Positions 25,115-34,966 are shown, counted from the first letter of the stretch. The stretch: 64,000 bases of DNA from an uncultured Eubacterium sp. (GCA_910584645.1 CAJUAU010000004.1:124001-188000); one strand, 5' to 3'. Notes: generated by a model not told the origin, from the letters alone. Translations and numbers: made by a program.

Positions 25115-26560
25115 TTATATAAAACATGTCAGCAGGGCATATGCCATAAAGCCGGCCGCCGGCAGGACCCGGCACCACACAGCACACCGCTCCCACTTTC
25201 TAACCTTTTCTGCATCCGTTTTCCCTGACCGGTATTTCATGGTATCTACCGCAAACACGAGCATCATTCCGATCACAGCTGCACAAAGCAGGGAGGCATA
25301 GATGTCAATCGGAATATCAGGAAATTTCCGGGTTAGGACTTTGTGGATCTGAAGACTTTTATTGATCTCCAGATGCAGCAGCTTGGATATCACCCCTCCG
25401 TTTATCATACGGATATCATAGTTATGAAGCCATCCCAGAGCCGTCATCAAGATCACAAATAAAGAGAACACGCATTCCAGAATACAGGTAAGACGGATAT
25501 TATGAGTATACAAAAGCATTAATGTTAAAAATGGAACTACAAGAACCATCCAGTTTGGATGCCACTGAACAAATAATACAAAAGCTCCCATTACCATAAA
25601 TGGAATTGCAAAAACATACGCCCATTTCACTTCCCGTATCATATAGGCAATAACACATATGATCACAAACGTAACAACAAAATAACTAACTGTTGAATCA
25701 TAACAATTCCTCTTATAGGCAAATCCCACACCAAAAAATCTTCCTATAAAACCATAGGTTTCACTCATAAATTTCTGGGTTTCCGCATATCCCGGATCAA
25801 AATGATATACTACATTCTGCAGCAGAATCCCTGACAAAACCGCCACCGCATCACGCAGCAGGTACAGGATCCGTTTTTCCCTCAGGATCAAAATAGGAAG
25901 GATACCCAGCAGGATAAACGGCTTATAAAACGCTGCCAGCATAAAAAACAACAGCTCCAGCCAATGATTTCCCTTTATCATATATTTTATCCCCAGCAGG
26001 AGAAATAAGATGGAGAAAATATCAAGATGGGAAATAATAATGGAAGCAAACAAAAATACCGGAGATGTCAGAAAGCACAGGGAAACCCACTTCGCATCCT
26101 TTTCCACCGGTTTTAAAAGTTTACAGATATCATATACGATTATCGTCATGTAAACCATCATAGCCGCAAATGCAGCCTTAACAATCATCTCATAGACCAG
26201 AAAAGAAACAGACAGGTCAAACAGACGGTCAAAAATATATACTGGCAGGCAGATAAGCCCAACAGAAGCATAATTTATAATGGAATAATTAGCCCCCGCC
26301 AGAAGTGTCTGAGGCCATGCATTGCTGTAATGCCCTGACAAAGCCAGCTGGTTGATTTCACTATAATAACGGAATACTTTTCCATGGAAGAGACAATCAT
26401 TGAAATCCAATGACTGCGTTACAGTAAGCTTAAAATCCTTTGTAAAACAAAACATAAAGGCTGCTATCATCAGAATAATTACCGCAACAACATATTCTAT
26501 TTTTGACGGTCCTTCCATGGCATCGTTAAATTCATTGAAGCATTTTCTGATCTTTTGCAT
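25115..26560 (-). CDS. Multi-pass membrane protein, probable GT-C glycosyltransferase (GT87-like)
   Basis: 481 aa, about ten hydrophobic segments. The first outside loop has LDFNDCLFHGKVFRYY, an acidic motif like those of GT-C enzymes, and the middle has WHPNWMVLVVPFLTL, seen in GT87-type mannosyltransferases. The ATG at 26560 has GGAGGAAATT upstream and avoids overlap with the preceding gene; the frame is open further to 26656. I infer a polyprenyl-P-sugar-dependent transferase, but donor and acceptor are unknown. Confidence 0.65.
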   Translation of the reverse strand: MQKIRKCFNEFNDAMEGPSKIEYVVAVIILMIAAFMFCFTKDFKLTVTQSLDFNDCLFHGKVFRYYSEINQLALSGHYSNAWPQTLLAGANYSIINYASVGLICLPVYIFDRLFDLSVSFLVYEMIVKAAFAAMMVYMTIIVYDICKLLKPVEKDAKWVSLCFLTSPVFLFASIIISHLDIFSILFLLLGIKYMIKGNHWLELLFFMLAAFYKPFILLGILPILILREKRILYLLRDAVAVLSGILLQNVVYHFDPGYAETQKFMSETYGFIGRFFGVGFAYKRNCYDSTVSYFVVTFVIICVIAYMIREVKWAYVFAIPFMVMGAFVLFVQWHPNWMVLVVPFLTLMLLYTHNIRLTCILECVFSLFVILMTALGWLHNYDIRMINGGVISKLLHLEINKSLQIHKVLTRKFPDIPIDIYASLLCAAVIGMMLVFAVDTMKYRSGKTDAEKVRKWERCAVWCRVLPAAGFMAYALLTCFI

Positions 26561-26579
26561 AATTTCCTCCAAATTCCGA

Positions 26580-28730
26580 TTATTCAATGTAAGTGACAGT
26601 AATTTTCTTGACGAAAATACCCCGATCCTCTTCCCTGCCATTTTCTTTGACTTCAAAGATATTATTCGTATTCAGAAAGAGCCAGTTTACACCTTTTTTT
26701 GTCCTTTCGTTGACAGTTTCTTTCAAGTTCGTATCAAATTCAGCCACACCGGATGATTTATTGTCAATTTCATATTGTTTCACACCGTTTACTTTGATTG
26801 TCGTTGTTCCCTTCTTCTTTCCTGCCTCATATTCAAGCGCAATATGAACCCTTTTTGCCCCACCGGAGTATAGCTTGAGCACACTCTGTTTTGTAGTCCA
26901 CATACCCTCTTCCCCATAATCCGGCATATTCCAGCCATTATGGGCAAACACAGTGGCCCGGCCATTATAAGAAAAATCCATCTCAAGCAGTGGATCATCC
27001 TTACTCACATACACATCATTGTATGGTTTCAGGCCCTCCACCGGATTTTTAAACGCAAGAATCAGATTATCCGCTTCATAAAGATAACAGCGGTCCTTAT
27101 ATTTATGTGCATTCTTATAGTCTGTAATATACACCGTATCTTCGGAAAAAGCATTGTTTTCAAAAATCTGTTTATTCTTTTTGTCCTCTTGTTTTGCCAG
27201 GCTGTCCCGGTAAAAACGCGACATGTAAAAATAATTCATATTTATATCAAAATAAGAAGCTTTGGTCCCAATCTGCAGCATTTGATAAAATCCGCAGGAC
27301 TCCAGAGGATAATATACAATATGTTTATAATCACCAAGCTTTGTCGTCCAAAATGAATCCTCCGCATATATATCTTCCTCTTCCGGTACAGAAGCATACT
27401 GGGTATGAATATTCATCACGGGTCTTGCCAGGTCGGCAATCTGCAGGCAGACACAAATAATAATGATTAATTTCTGTACATTTTTATTTCTAATATAACG
27501 ACTGACCATGTAGGTTCCAAACAACATAACAAAATACATGATCGTCCACATAAATCTTCCTGAGGAACGGATCGTCGCCAGCAAATCTAACAACTTATCC
27601 GGCATATAGATCCACACTACCATCTTTTCTCCGAGATAAATGGTCGATGTAAGCGCCAGACCCCAGAACACAATGATCACAATTGCCAGCGAAATGACTC
27701 CCGATTTATGGTTCCTGTACTTTTCTTTCAGGACTTCTTTTGTCTTCCGGACTCCTCCCAGCTTGATCACTTTCTGCAGTATAACTACAAGGCATACTGC
27801 ATATAGAAGGATCATTCCAAGCCCCAGATAACAAAATCCTTCATACTGGCCCAGATGCCATGGCTTCTTGCTTAAGAAAGTAGAATAATGAAAGGGATTA
27901 ACCAGCGCATTGATATTCGCTGAATAAATTCCAAATCCCCCGGCTGTCGCTTTTAAAATGTCGGTAAACCCACCAACCAAAAAGAAAGCGAGAAGTGAAC
28001 TTGCCATGAAACAGCCAAATACCATGCCAACCCGTTTCCAATCCCGGTCTTTTAACAGACAGTGCAGTAAGTAACCACACATCAAGCCGCCAACAATAAA
28101 GATGATATACATCTGAATCAGAACACAAAGCACACCAAGGATACTAAATGCCAGCGCCGCTTTCCAGCGTTTTGTAAAATGATCTTTATACAACCAGATC
28201 CCAATAGCCGCAAGGATCAAAAAATGGGCGGCAAGGGAAGTATGTCTGGAATCTTCCGACAAAAGTCCAAAAAGTCTCTGTAAAACCGGTGTTGATAAGA
28301 TAAAGAAGACGCTTCCAAATGCACAAAATATACGGCTCTTATTAAACTTCGCAACAAGAACACTGCCAATCCCGCCATTCAGCATAAAGCACATTAGGCC
28401 AAAGAGCCCAAAATACTGAAACGTCTGAGGCAGTATGGGAGAAAGCAGTTTAAAAAATATCGCATATAAAGGAATGGAGTCAGTATAGAGCACGCTCACC
28501 TTATATGGATAAGTCAGCCCGTCGTGGACTCCTATTGGGAAAGACCAGTCCGCATTTCTGAAGAATTTCCATCCAATATAATGCTGTTGCAGGTCTCTTC
28601 CAGTCAACAGCCAGGCATCATTACAGACATTTAAAACATCAAATCCATATATGACGACAAAAAATAAAGCTCCCAGCAGTAATCCTATGATAAAAATCTG
28701 TAATGTTTTATTATTTTTTAGCATTTTCAT
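26580..28730 (-). CDS. Large multi-pass membrane protein, DUF6311-like/GT-C type
   Basis: 716 aa. The N terminus is basic with one helix, then WLLTGRDLQQHYIGWKFF and a TDSIPLYAIFFKLLSP segment; about eleven membrane segments run to residue 450. The last 260 residues are soluble and beta-rich (WTTKQSVLKLYSG, VHIALEYEAG) and should lie outside the cell, like a carbohydrate-binding module. The topology matches GT-C enzymes with an external C-terminal domain. It sits between a GT2 synthase and the GT87-like gene. I recall DUF6311 as the nearest family but could not check. Confidence 0.6.
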   Translation of the reverse strand: MKMLKNNKTLQIFIIGLLLGALFFVVIYGFDVLNVCNDAWLLTGRDLQQHYIGWKFFRNADWSFPIGVHDGLTYPYKVSVLYTDSIPLYAIFFKLLSPILPQTFQYFGLFGLMCFMLNGGIGSVLVAKFNKSRIFCAFGSVFFILSTPVLQRLFGLLSEDSRHTSLAAHFLILAAIGIWLYKDHFTKRWKAALAFSILGVLCVLIQMYIIFIVGGLMCGYLLHCLLKDRDWKRVGMVFGCFMASSLLAFFLVGGFTDILKATAGGFGIYSANINALVNPFHYSTFLSKKPWHLGQYEGFCYLGLGMILLYAVCLVVILQKVIKLGGVRKTKEVLKEKYRNHKSGVISLAIVIIVFWGLALTSTIYLGEKMVVWIYMPDKLLDLLATIRSSGRFMWTIMYFVMLFGTYMVSRYIRNKNVQKLIIIICVCLQIADLARPVMNIHTQYASVPEEEDIYAEDSFWTTKLGDYKHIVYYPLESCGFYQMLQIGTKASYFDINMNYFYMSRFYRDSLAKQEDKKNKQIFENNAFSEDTVYITDYKNAHKYKDRCYLYEADNLILAFKNPVEGLKPYNDVYVSKDDPLLEMDFSYNGRATVFAHNGWNMPDYGEEGMWTTKQSVLKLYSGGAKRVHIALEYEAGKKKGTTTIKVNGVKQYEIDNKSSGVAEFDTNLKETVNERTKKGVNWLFLNTNNIFEVKENGREEDRGIFVKKITVTYIE

Positions 28731-28760
28731 ATTTCATAACTCTCTTAACTTAATCCATTA

Positions 28761-29720
28761 TCAATTCTCTGTTTTGGTATCGCTATCAAAGTTTATTCTT
28801 TCTTCCTCTACAACAAGGGGACGGTGTGTAACTCTTGAATTAATATTCATGATATACTCACCTAACAACCCGATAAAAAACAGCTGAACGGATCCAAATA
28901 CCAGAATCCCAATTAGAAGAGGTGTCATTCCTGCAACAAAACGGTCCCAGAAAACCAGCTTCATGATCAAGTAGATCAGTGCGATCACAATACTTATTCC
29001 GGAAAGAATAAATCCTAGTATTGTAGCGATCCGCATCCCGACCTTTGTATATGAAGTAAAACTGAGCATCGCCGCATCATACAAACTGTACCAGTTATTA
29101 TGTGTCTTACCCGCCCGGCGTCTCTCCTGCTGGTATTCAATATCTTTTCTCTTAAATCCTAATTCTGCTACAATCCCCCGCAAAAACGGCATCGGGTCAT
29201 CCAGATTCCGCAAAACGTCCATAAAATCTTTATCGTAAAGGCCAAAACCGGTAAAATGTTCAATCTGCTCGACACTGGACATTTTTTTGATCAGCTTGTA
29301 ATAACAGCTTCTCAAAAAATACATGATCTTATTTTCTTTGCTCTTCGATTTTATCCCAATTACAATTTTGTATCCTTTTTCCCATTCATGCACAAACTGC
29401 GTGATCATAGGAATGGGATCCTGGAAATCCGCGCAAAGCAGAATCGTACAGTCTCCGGTGGTCTGCAGAAGACCATGGAAAGGTGAATTGAACTGTCCAA
29501 AATTTTTCACGTTAAATATTGCTTTGATCTTTGGATCATTCTCACACAGACCGCGGATCCTGCTTCTTGTAGAATCCGTCGAATCGTTATCAATAAAAAG
29601 GATTTCGTAATCATATTGCGGCAGGTTATTGGTGATCTCATCAATCACAGCCTTGGTAATCGGCTCTACGTTTTCCTCTTCATTATAGGTAGGTATCATC
29701 ACACTGATTACTTTTTTCAT
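28761..29720 (-). CDS. GT2 polyprenyl-phosphate sugar transferase with two membrane helices (GtrB-like)
   Basis: 319 aa. VISVMIPTYNEEENVEPI begins the GT-A domain, LLCADFQDP holds the metal site, and two hydrophobic segments lie near the end (residues 235-255 and 270-295). This is the GtrB/DPM layout, forming Und-P-sugar at the inner face. The ATG at 29720 has GGAGATAACA upstream; the frame is open to 29780 through a GC-rich hairpin, but that stretch is a copy of a repeated leader element. It is the second Und-P-sugar synthase of the window. Confidence 0.85.
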   Translation of the reverse strand: MKKVISVMIPTYNEEENVEPITKAVIDEITNNLPQYDYEILFIDNDSTDSTRSRIRGLCENDPKIKAIFNVKNFGQFNSPFHGLLQTTGDCTILLCADFQDPIPMITQFVHEWEKGYKIVIGIKSKSKENKIMYFLRSCYYKLIKKMSSVEQIEHFTGFGLYDKDFMDVLRNLDDPMPFLRGIVAELGFKRKDIEYQQERRRAGKTHNNWYSLYDAAMLSFTSYTKVGMRIATILGFILSGISIVIALIYLIMKLVFWDRFVAGMTPLLIGILVFGSVQLFFIGLLGEYIMNINSRVTHRPLVVEEERINFDSDTKTEN

Positions 29721-29811
29721 TGTTATCTCCATGCGCGCACGCCTTTTGCTCATTACACAAGTTTGGGCGTGCGCGCACAAACTTGCAGAGTGAAAAATTT
29801 ATTTTTCACTC
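29721..29811 (-). promoter_or_regulatory. Repeated leader element with hairpins and short GTG-started frame, copy 2
   Basis: Same order as the element before tarI. The 24-base palindrome at 29788-29811 is identical to copy 1. A CAAGTTTG/CAAACTTG pair follows (8 bp), then a perfect 12-bp stem TGCGCGCACGCC (29766-29777 on the minus strand) with GGCGTGCGCGCA (29732-29743), which ends directly at the GGAG site of the GT2 gene. The two stems share bases, so only one can form at a time. The GTG frame encodes VKNKFFTLQVCARTPKLV and then stops. Confidence 0.5.
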
Positions 29812-29818
29812 TTATCTC

Positions 29819-31159
29819 CTAGTTTTTTAATCCTTCCTTGATCACTTTCGCCATATAATCAATCTTTTCATCTGTCATACCTGGATATACACCAAGCCAG
29901 AACGTATCGTTCATAATACGATCTGTCACTTTTAAATCACCGATAACCCGATATCCTTTGCCACTCGCGCGGAATTCATCAAAACATGGCTGTTTTACGA
30001 TGTTTCCTGCAAAAAGCATACGAGTCTGAACACCATGTCCTTCAATATACTGGACAAGTTTGTTCTTATCTACACCTTCGCGGCAGGTAATCAAAAATCC
30101 AAACCAGCTTGGCTTTGAGTTTGGACAAGCCTCTGGGAGAATCAGCTTATCTTCTACTTCTTCCAATGCCTTACGCAAACGGTCAAAATTGTGTCTTCTC
30201 TTTTCTACAAATGTAGGGAATTTAGCAAGCTGGGCACATCCCACAGCAGCCTGCATATCCGTTGCTTTTAAATTATATCCAAAATGGGAATATACATATT
30301 TGTGGTCATATCCCAGCGGAAGCTCTCCATACTGTCTGTCAAAACGGTGTCCGCACATATTATCGCGCCCTGACGGACATACACAGTCTCTTCCCCAATC
30401 CCTGAGGGAACGAACTGCCTTATGGATCAACGGGTTATCCGTATAAACAGCACCTCCCTCTCCCATCGTCATATGATGGGGAGGATAAAAACTCGAAGTT
30501 CCGACATCACCAATCGTCCCTGTGAATTTTTCCTCGCCATTTATCGTATACTTGGAGCCAAGAGCATCGCAGTTATCCTCAACCAGCCACAAATTGTGCT
30601 TATTACAGAACTCTTTGATGGCTCCCAGATCCCATGGATTGCCAAGAGTATGTGCGATCATAACTGCTTTTGTCTTATCCGAAAGAGCTTCTCCAAGCAT
30701 GGACGCATCCATATTGTACTGTGGAATTGTCATATCTACAAATACAGGAACTGCACCATACTGAATAATGGGTGCGATCGTAGTCGGAAAACCTGCAGCC
30801 ACCGTGATCACTTCATCCCCCGGCATAACCCTGCGGTCTCCCATAAGCGGAGAAGTAAGCGCCATAAAAGCAAGAAGGTTTGCGGAAGAACCAGAGTTCA
30901 CAAGAGAACAATGTTTCACACCAAGATATTCAGCAAATTCTTTCTCAAACTGATCCGTATATCTTCCTGATGTCAGCCAGAACTCCAAAGAACTGTCTAC
31001 CAGATTTACCATTTCCTCATGGCCATAGTATCTGGAGGCGTATGGGATCCTGTCCCCCTCCTCAAAGGGCTTTACCTGATTGTGGTATTTGTCACAATAC
31101 TCCTTTACCTGCTCTAAAATACTCTCTCTTGCCTGCTTTTCATTCATATTCTCAAACAT
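29819..31159 (-). CDS. rfbH: CDP-4-keto-6-deoxy-D-glucose 3-dehydratase (E1)
   Basis: 446 aa, aminotransferase fold of the DegT family. It has SSFYPPHHMTMGEGG with a His-His pair (228-229) where aminotransferases have the PLP lysine, the mark of the C3 dehydratase E1. Cysteines 197, 259, 261 and 269 can hold the [2Fe-2S] cluster known for this enzyme. With PMP it removes the C3 hydroxyl of CDP-4-keto-6-deoxyglucose, giving a 3,6-dideoxy sugar after electron transfer from a separate reductase (E3). No E3 gene is in the window. It is 32 bases after rfbG; GAAAGGAAA precedes the start. Confidence 0.93.
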   Translation of the reverse strand: MFENMNEKQARESILEQVKEYCDKYHNQVKPFEEGDRIPYASRYYGHEEMVNLVDSSLEFWLTSGRYTDQFEKEFAEYLGVKHCSLVNSGSSANLLAFMALTSPLMGDRRVMPGDEVITVAAGFPTTIAPIIQYGAVPVFVDMTIPQYNMDASMLGEALSDKTKAVMIAHTLGNPWDLGAIKEFCNKHNLWLVEDNCDALGSKYTINGEEKFTGTIGDVGTSSFYPPHHMTMGEGGAVYTDNPLIHKAVRSLRDWGRDCVCPSGRDNMCGHRFDRQYGELPLGYDHKYVYSHFGYNLKATDMQAAVGCAQLAKFPTFVEKRRHNFDRLRKALEEVEDKLILPEACPNSKPSWFGFLITCREGVDKNKLVQYIEGHGVQTRMLFAGNIVKQPCFDEFRASGKGYRVIGDLKVTDRIMNDTFWLGVYPGMTDEKIDYMAKVIKEGLKN

Positions 31160-31191
31160 ACTTTTATTTCCTTTCTGTTCTATCTTCTATA

Positions 31192-32244
31192 TTATTTACC
31201 CAGGAACTCTTGTATCTGTTTATCCATCACCGCTGCTATATTTTCACCTTTAAAATAAACTTTCGTCCATTCTACCGTTTTATCCAGCGCTTCTGCCACA
31301 GACCATCTTGGCTTCCACCCAAACACAGTCTTCAATTTTGAGCAGTCCAGTTTTAGGAAATTCGCTTCGTGAGGCCCTCCATCATACTGGTTCACCCATT
31401 TCAGGCCTTCGCCCCACCGTTTCACAAACATTTCCACCAGATCTCCGGTTGTAACACAGTCCGTCTCATCCGGTCCCACATTATAGTATCCCTGCAAGTC
31501 CGGATTTTCATACTGTTCCTTCACGATCATAAGATACGCGATCACTGGTTCCAATACATGCTGATATGGTCTTGTGGAAAAAGGATTCCGAATGATGATA
31601 TCCTTCTTTTCCTCTGCTGCCCGGACACAGTCCGGTATGATCCTGTCATTGGCAAAGTCTCCGCCACCAATAACATTACCGGCTCTGGCTGTAGATACAG
31701 CCACCCGTCCATCCGTAAAGAAAGAATTTTTGTAGCTGTGGGTCACCAGCTCCGAACAGGATTTGCTGTTTGAATATGGGTCATATCCATCCAGTGGTTC
31801 ATTCTCGCGGTATCCCCACTCCCACTCTTTATTTTCATATACCTTATCTGTCGTGACATTCAAAAAACTCTTAACGCATTCATTTTTCCTGACACACTCA
31901 CAGATATTTACCGTTCCCATAACATTTGTCTCATAGGTGTAGACTGGATCTTTATAGGAATCTCTTACAATGGGCTGTGCTGCCAGATGAATCACGATCT
32001 CCGGCTGGGCTTCCTCAAAAACCTTTGAAAGCTTATCTAAATCCCGAATATCACCTATGACAGAATTCATTTTATCTTCTATCTCTGCCATACCGAAAAG
32101 ATTTGGGTTCGTAGGTGCCTCCAGGGAATACCCTGTCACCTCAGCACCTGCCCCGATCAGGGTGCGGCACATCCAGGTACCCTTAAAACCGGTATGTCCC
32201 GTTACCAGAACTTTTTTATTTTCAAAAAATTTTTTATCGATCAT
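31192..32244 (-). CDS. rfbG: CDP-glucose 4,6-dehydratase
   Basis: 350 aa SDR. VTGHTGFKGTWM binds NAD; NVTTDKVYEN and YSNSK (YxxxK) hold the catalytic residues; PWGR is replaced by RPYQHVLEP, as in the CDP-glucose enzymes. It converts CDP-glucose to CDP-4-keto-6-deoxyglucose. It starts 3 bases after rfbF ends and is followed by rfbH, the normal order of the 3,6-dideoxyhexose module in Gram-negative O-antigen loci. GGGAGGAG lies before the ATG. Confidence 0.93.
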   Translation of the reverse strand: MIDKKFFENKKVLVTGHTGFKGTWMCRTLIGAGAEVTGYSLEAPTNPNLFGMAEIEDKMNSVIGDIRDLDKLSKVFEEAQPEIVIHLAAQPIVRDSYKDPVYTYETNVMGTVNICECVRKNECVKSFLNVTTDKVYENKEWEWGYRENEPLDGYDPYSNSKSCSELVTHSYKNSFFTDGRVAVSTARAGNVIGGGDFANDRIIPDCVRAAEEKKDIIIRNPFSTRPYQHVLEPVIAYLMIVKEQYENPDLQGYYNVGPDETDCVTTGDLVEMFVKRWGEGLKWVNQYDGGPHEANFLKLDCSKLKTVFGWKPRWSVAEALDKTVEWTKVYFKGENIAAVMDKQIQEFLGK

Positions 32245-32247
32245 ATT

Positions 32248-33027
32248 TTACTCCTCCCAGACCTTCCACGGAGCACTCCCGGAAGCCCACAATTCTTCCA
32301 ATTTCATCTTGTCCCGCTGCGTATCCATACACTGCCAGAACCCATCATGCTTTCTGGTCATCAGCTGTCCCTCCTTAACAAGCTTTTCCAATGGTTCCTT
32401 TTCAAATACCGTAGAATCGCCTTCGATATAATCAAAAATTGCCGGTTCAAATACCATGAACCCAATATTGATCACGCCGCCATCGGAATTTGACTTCTCG
32501 CGAAAAGCAGTAACCTTCCCTTCGCGGTCTACATCAAGGACGCCAAACTGCTGACCTACATTAAATGAACTCATGGTAGCTATTTTACCATGGCTCTTAT
32601 GATATTCAACCAGTTCTTTTATATTCACATCACTTACACCATCTCCATAAGTAAGTAAAAAGGATTCCTCCCCCACATACTTTTTGATCCGCTTTACCCG
32701 TCCGCCAGTCATCGTATTCAGTCCCGTGTCCACAATGGTCACTTTCCACGGCTCAGCAATATTGTTATGAACGATCATTTCACCGCCCTGTGAGTAGTCA
32801 AAGGTTATATCACTATTATGAAGATAGTAATCCGCAAACCATTCTTTGATCACATGCTGTTTGTATCCTGCACAGATAATAAACTCGTTAATCCCGTAAT
32901 GAGAATATTCTTTCATGATATGCCATAAAATCGGTTTCTCTCCTATTTCAATCATAGGTTTTGGTTTAAATGCGCTTTCCTCACTGATTCTGGTTCCAAA
33001 ACCTCCTGCCAGTAAAACTGCTTTCAT
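32248..33027 (-). CDS. rfbF: Glucose-1-phosphate cytidylyltransferase
   Basis: 259 aa. MKAVLLAGGFGTRISEES is the nucleotidyltransferase opening; KPKPMIEIGEKPILWHIM and TYGDGVSDVN follow, as in RfbF/DdhA. It makes CDP-glucose from CTP and glucose-1-P for rfbG. The ATG at 33027 has AGGAGGT 7 bases upstream; an in-frame ATG at 33066 lies upstream of the predicted transcript start and is less likely. First gene of the CDP-3,6-dideoxyhexose trio. Confidence 0.93.
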   Translation of the reverse strand: MKAVLLAGGFGTRISEESAFKPKPMIEIGEKPILWHIMKEYSHYGINEFIICAGYKQHVIKEWFADYYLHNSDITFDYSQGGEMIVHNNIAEPWKVTIVDTGLNTMTGGRVKRIKKYVGEESFLLTYGDGVSDVNIKELVEYHKSHGKIATMSSFNVGQQFGVLDVDREGKVTAFREKSNSDGGVINIGFMVFEPAIFDYIEGDSTVFEKEPLEKLVKEGQLMTRKHDGFWQCMDTQRDKMKLEELWASGSAPWKVWEE

Positions 33028-33054
33028 TTTATCTACCTCCTGCATAATATAATG

Positions 33055-33083
33055 ATGATACTCCAATTGATTTTTGCTGTCTA
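33055..33083 (-). promoter_or_regulatory. Predicted sigma-A promoter for rfbFGH
   Basis: Minus strand: -35 TAGACA (33078-33083, overlapping the stop codon of the preceding gene), 17-base spacer, -10 TATCAT (33055-33060). Each box matches consensus at five of six bases. Transcription would start about 20 bases before the rfbF ATG. Confidence 0.5.
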
Positions 33084-34823
33084 AAATTTATAAAAATATA
33101 AATTTCCATTTTCACTTAAAATTGGCTCATGTCCGATACAGGTATTCAAAGTATTAATTAAATTGCCAAATTCCGCATCGCTATATGCCCGTTTATCAAT
33201 ATAAATCCCAGCAAATCCTTTTCCCCTCACACTTGAAACCATTTGATCCGGCGGCAATGCAGCTACCGACTGATTCCACAGATCACTTTCTCTCCCTTTG
33301 CTTCCCCCATAGCTCCAACGGAGGGTATCAGAATACAAAAAACCAACCAGCAAATGATAATCCGCCATATTATTAACAGGTCCGCCTTCTGGATATGGAT
33401 GATATGGCAATTGGTAGATCATGGATCCCTTTGGCACTTCCTCTTCAATTCTTTGGACAAATTCACTGTCTGATTTTTTCTCAGCTGCAAAAACCACAGA
33501 ATTTCCTGTCATATTTCCAGGTATCTGGTCATATAATCCTAATATCACAATAGCGGCAAACATTATACATCCCGCCGCTTTTGCCCATTTTTTACCTTTG
33601 CCTTTTATTAATTCTGTCATAAAAATGCAGAGCGCCGCAATACTAAAAAAAGCAATAAAGATGGATACACGATTCACGCCACGAATCAGCCCCGTCACAA
33701 AATTAGAAAATATACTGCTAAATCCACCGACAGTTGCAAATAGAACAGCAAACAGGTTTAATTCACATAGAAGCAGAAGCAGGTTCTGCTTGTGGTCCTT
33801 TTCATGTTTTCTGAAAAATACAAAAAACAAGAGGAAAAGAAAACCTAAGCCAGCCACCAGCCCCAAGTATGAAGCATGTGCCTCCGTAAATACAAAGACA
33901 TTATTATATTCTTCATGAAACTTCTGCAGCTTTTCAATACCATAATCTTTATAAGGTACCAGAAGCTGAATTATTTTCATAGCATATAACTCCGAATCCA
34001 AAACGGAACGGGAAGTCAGCAGGGAACCATTTCTAAACTGATATACCAGGCACGGCACAAGTGAGATCAACATAAAAACAACAATACTTGCAATCATACC
34101 AAGCATTTTTGCCAATGGACGCAGTCTTTTTTCTTTGATTGCTTTGGACACTCCAGTAATCCCTAAAAACATACAGGAAAAAAAGGGATAGTAGGCTATG
34201 CCATTATTGGCGATAAGAAGAGAAAATAATAAAACTATATAGTTCTTCTTGTATTTAAAAAAATGTCTTCCGCCTTCAAAAATCCTTTCATCCTGCCACA
34301 GCCAGATACAAAGAAGGACGGATAATGGTACAAATTCATATGCACTTAAAGAAAAATGTCCAATAAGCCTCACATAATGATAATAAATAAAGTCAAACAC
34401 TACTGCCCCGGCTATGGCAAATTCACCGCGCACTCCCATCTTCCTCAAACAATAATATGCAGTGCCTGCAATCAGAAAAAACAGAAGAAACACTGTCAAA
34501 TTTGCATTTGCCACCACATCACTAGTAAAGATCCCCATCATCTTGATCAATAAATTATCAGCATTCATCAATGAATCCGGCATAAAATCATAATATTTTG
34601 CCCCGTATGGCGCTCCCAGACGTTCTGTTTCAAAAACCCAGCCAGTGTTTTCATCCAGCATTTTAGCATTTTTATAGACAGAATAATCATCACCGCCAGC
34701 ATACAATATCGGCATAGAAACATCAAAATTTTTGAAATCAAAAGTAATTGTGATCAATACTCCGACAATCATAAACAAAATTGTGATATATATGATTTCT
34801 CTAACACATTTTGAATTTTTCAT
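33081..34823 (-). CDS. Multi-pass membrane protein, GT-C-like, paralogue of the 34967-36685 gene
   Basis: 580 aa (593 if the ATG at 34862 is used; 34823 has AGGGGAAA before it, 34862 has no clear site). One N-terminal helix is followed by an outside loop with LYAGGDDYSVYKNAKML; about ten membrane segments run to residue 450. The C-terminal 130 residues are soluble with YQLPYHPYPEGG, SYGGSKGRESDLW and KGFAGIYIDKRAY, shared in order with the next gene. The topology fits transferases that use Und-P-sugars on the outside. It is headed by a near-perfect promoter and followed by rfbFGH. Function unknown beyond that. Confidence 0.6.
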   Translation of the reverse strand: MKNSKCVREIIYITILFMIVGVLITITFDFKNFDVSMPILYAGGDDYSVYKNAKMLDENTGWVFETERLGAPYGAKYYDFMPDSLMNADNLLIKMMGIFTSDVVANANLTVFLLFFLIAGTAYYCLRKMGVRGEFAIAGAVVFDFIYYHYVRLIGHFSLSAYEFVPLSVLLCIWLWQDERIFEGGRHFFKYKKNYIVLLFSLLIANNGIAYYPFFSCMFLGITGVSKAIKEKRLRPLAKMLGMIASIVVFMLISLVPCLVYQFRNGSLLTSRSVLDSELYAMKIIQLLVPYKDYGIEKLQKFHEEYNNVFVFTEAHASYLGLVAGLGFLFLLFFVFFRKHEKDHKQNLLLLLCELNLFAVLFATVGGFSSIFSNFVTGLIRGVNRVSIFIAFFSIAALCIFMTELIKGKGKKWAKAAGCIMFAAIVILGLYDQIPGNMTGNSVVFAAEKKSDSEFVQRIEEEVPKGSMIYQLPYHPYPEGGPVNNMADYHLLVGFLYSDTLRWSYGGSKGRESDLWNQSVAALPPDQMVSSVRGKGFAGIYIDKRAYSDAEFGNLINTLNTCIGHEPILSENGNLYFYKF

Positions 34824-34901
34824 TTTCCCCTGTAAATTTCCTTCCGTACAAGATACTTTCATTAAGTTCAGTCAAATCTACATTTAAACATACACTTTTT
34901 T

Positions 34902-34930
34902 AGTATATGTTATAATAATTGGCTTGTCAA
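34902..34930 (-). promoter_or_regulatory. Strong sigma-A promoter
   Basis: Minus strand: -35 TTGACA (34925-34930), exact consensus, 17-base spacer, -10 TATACT (34902-34907), one mismatch. It lies in the 104-base gap between two paralogous membrane-protein genes and reads into the 33081-34823 gene and probably rfbFGH. Confidence 0.75.
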
Positions 34931-34966
34931 CCTGATTTTTCCAACCTCCATGCAATCCACCTTCTA

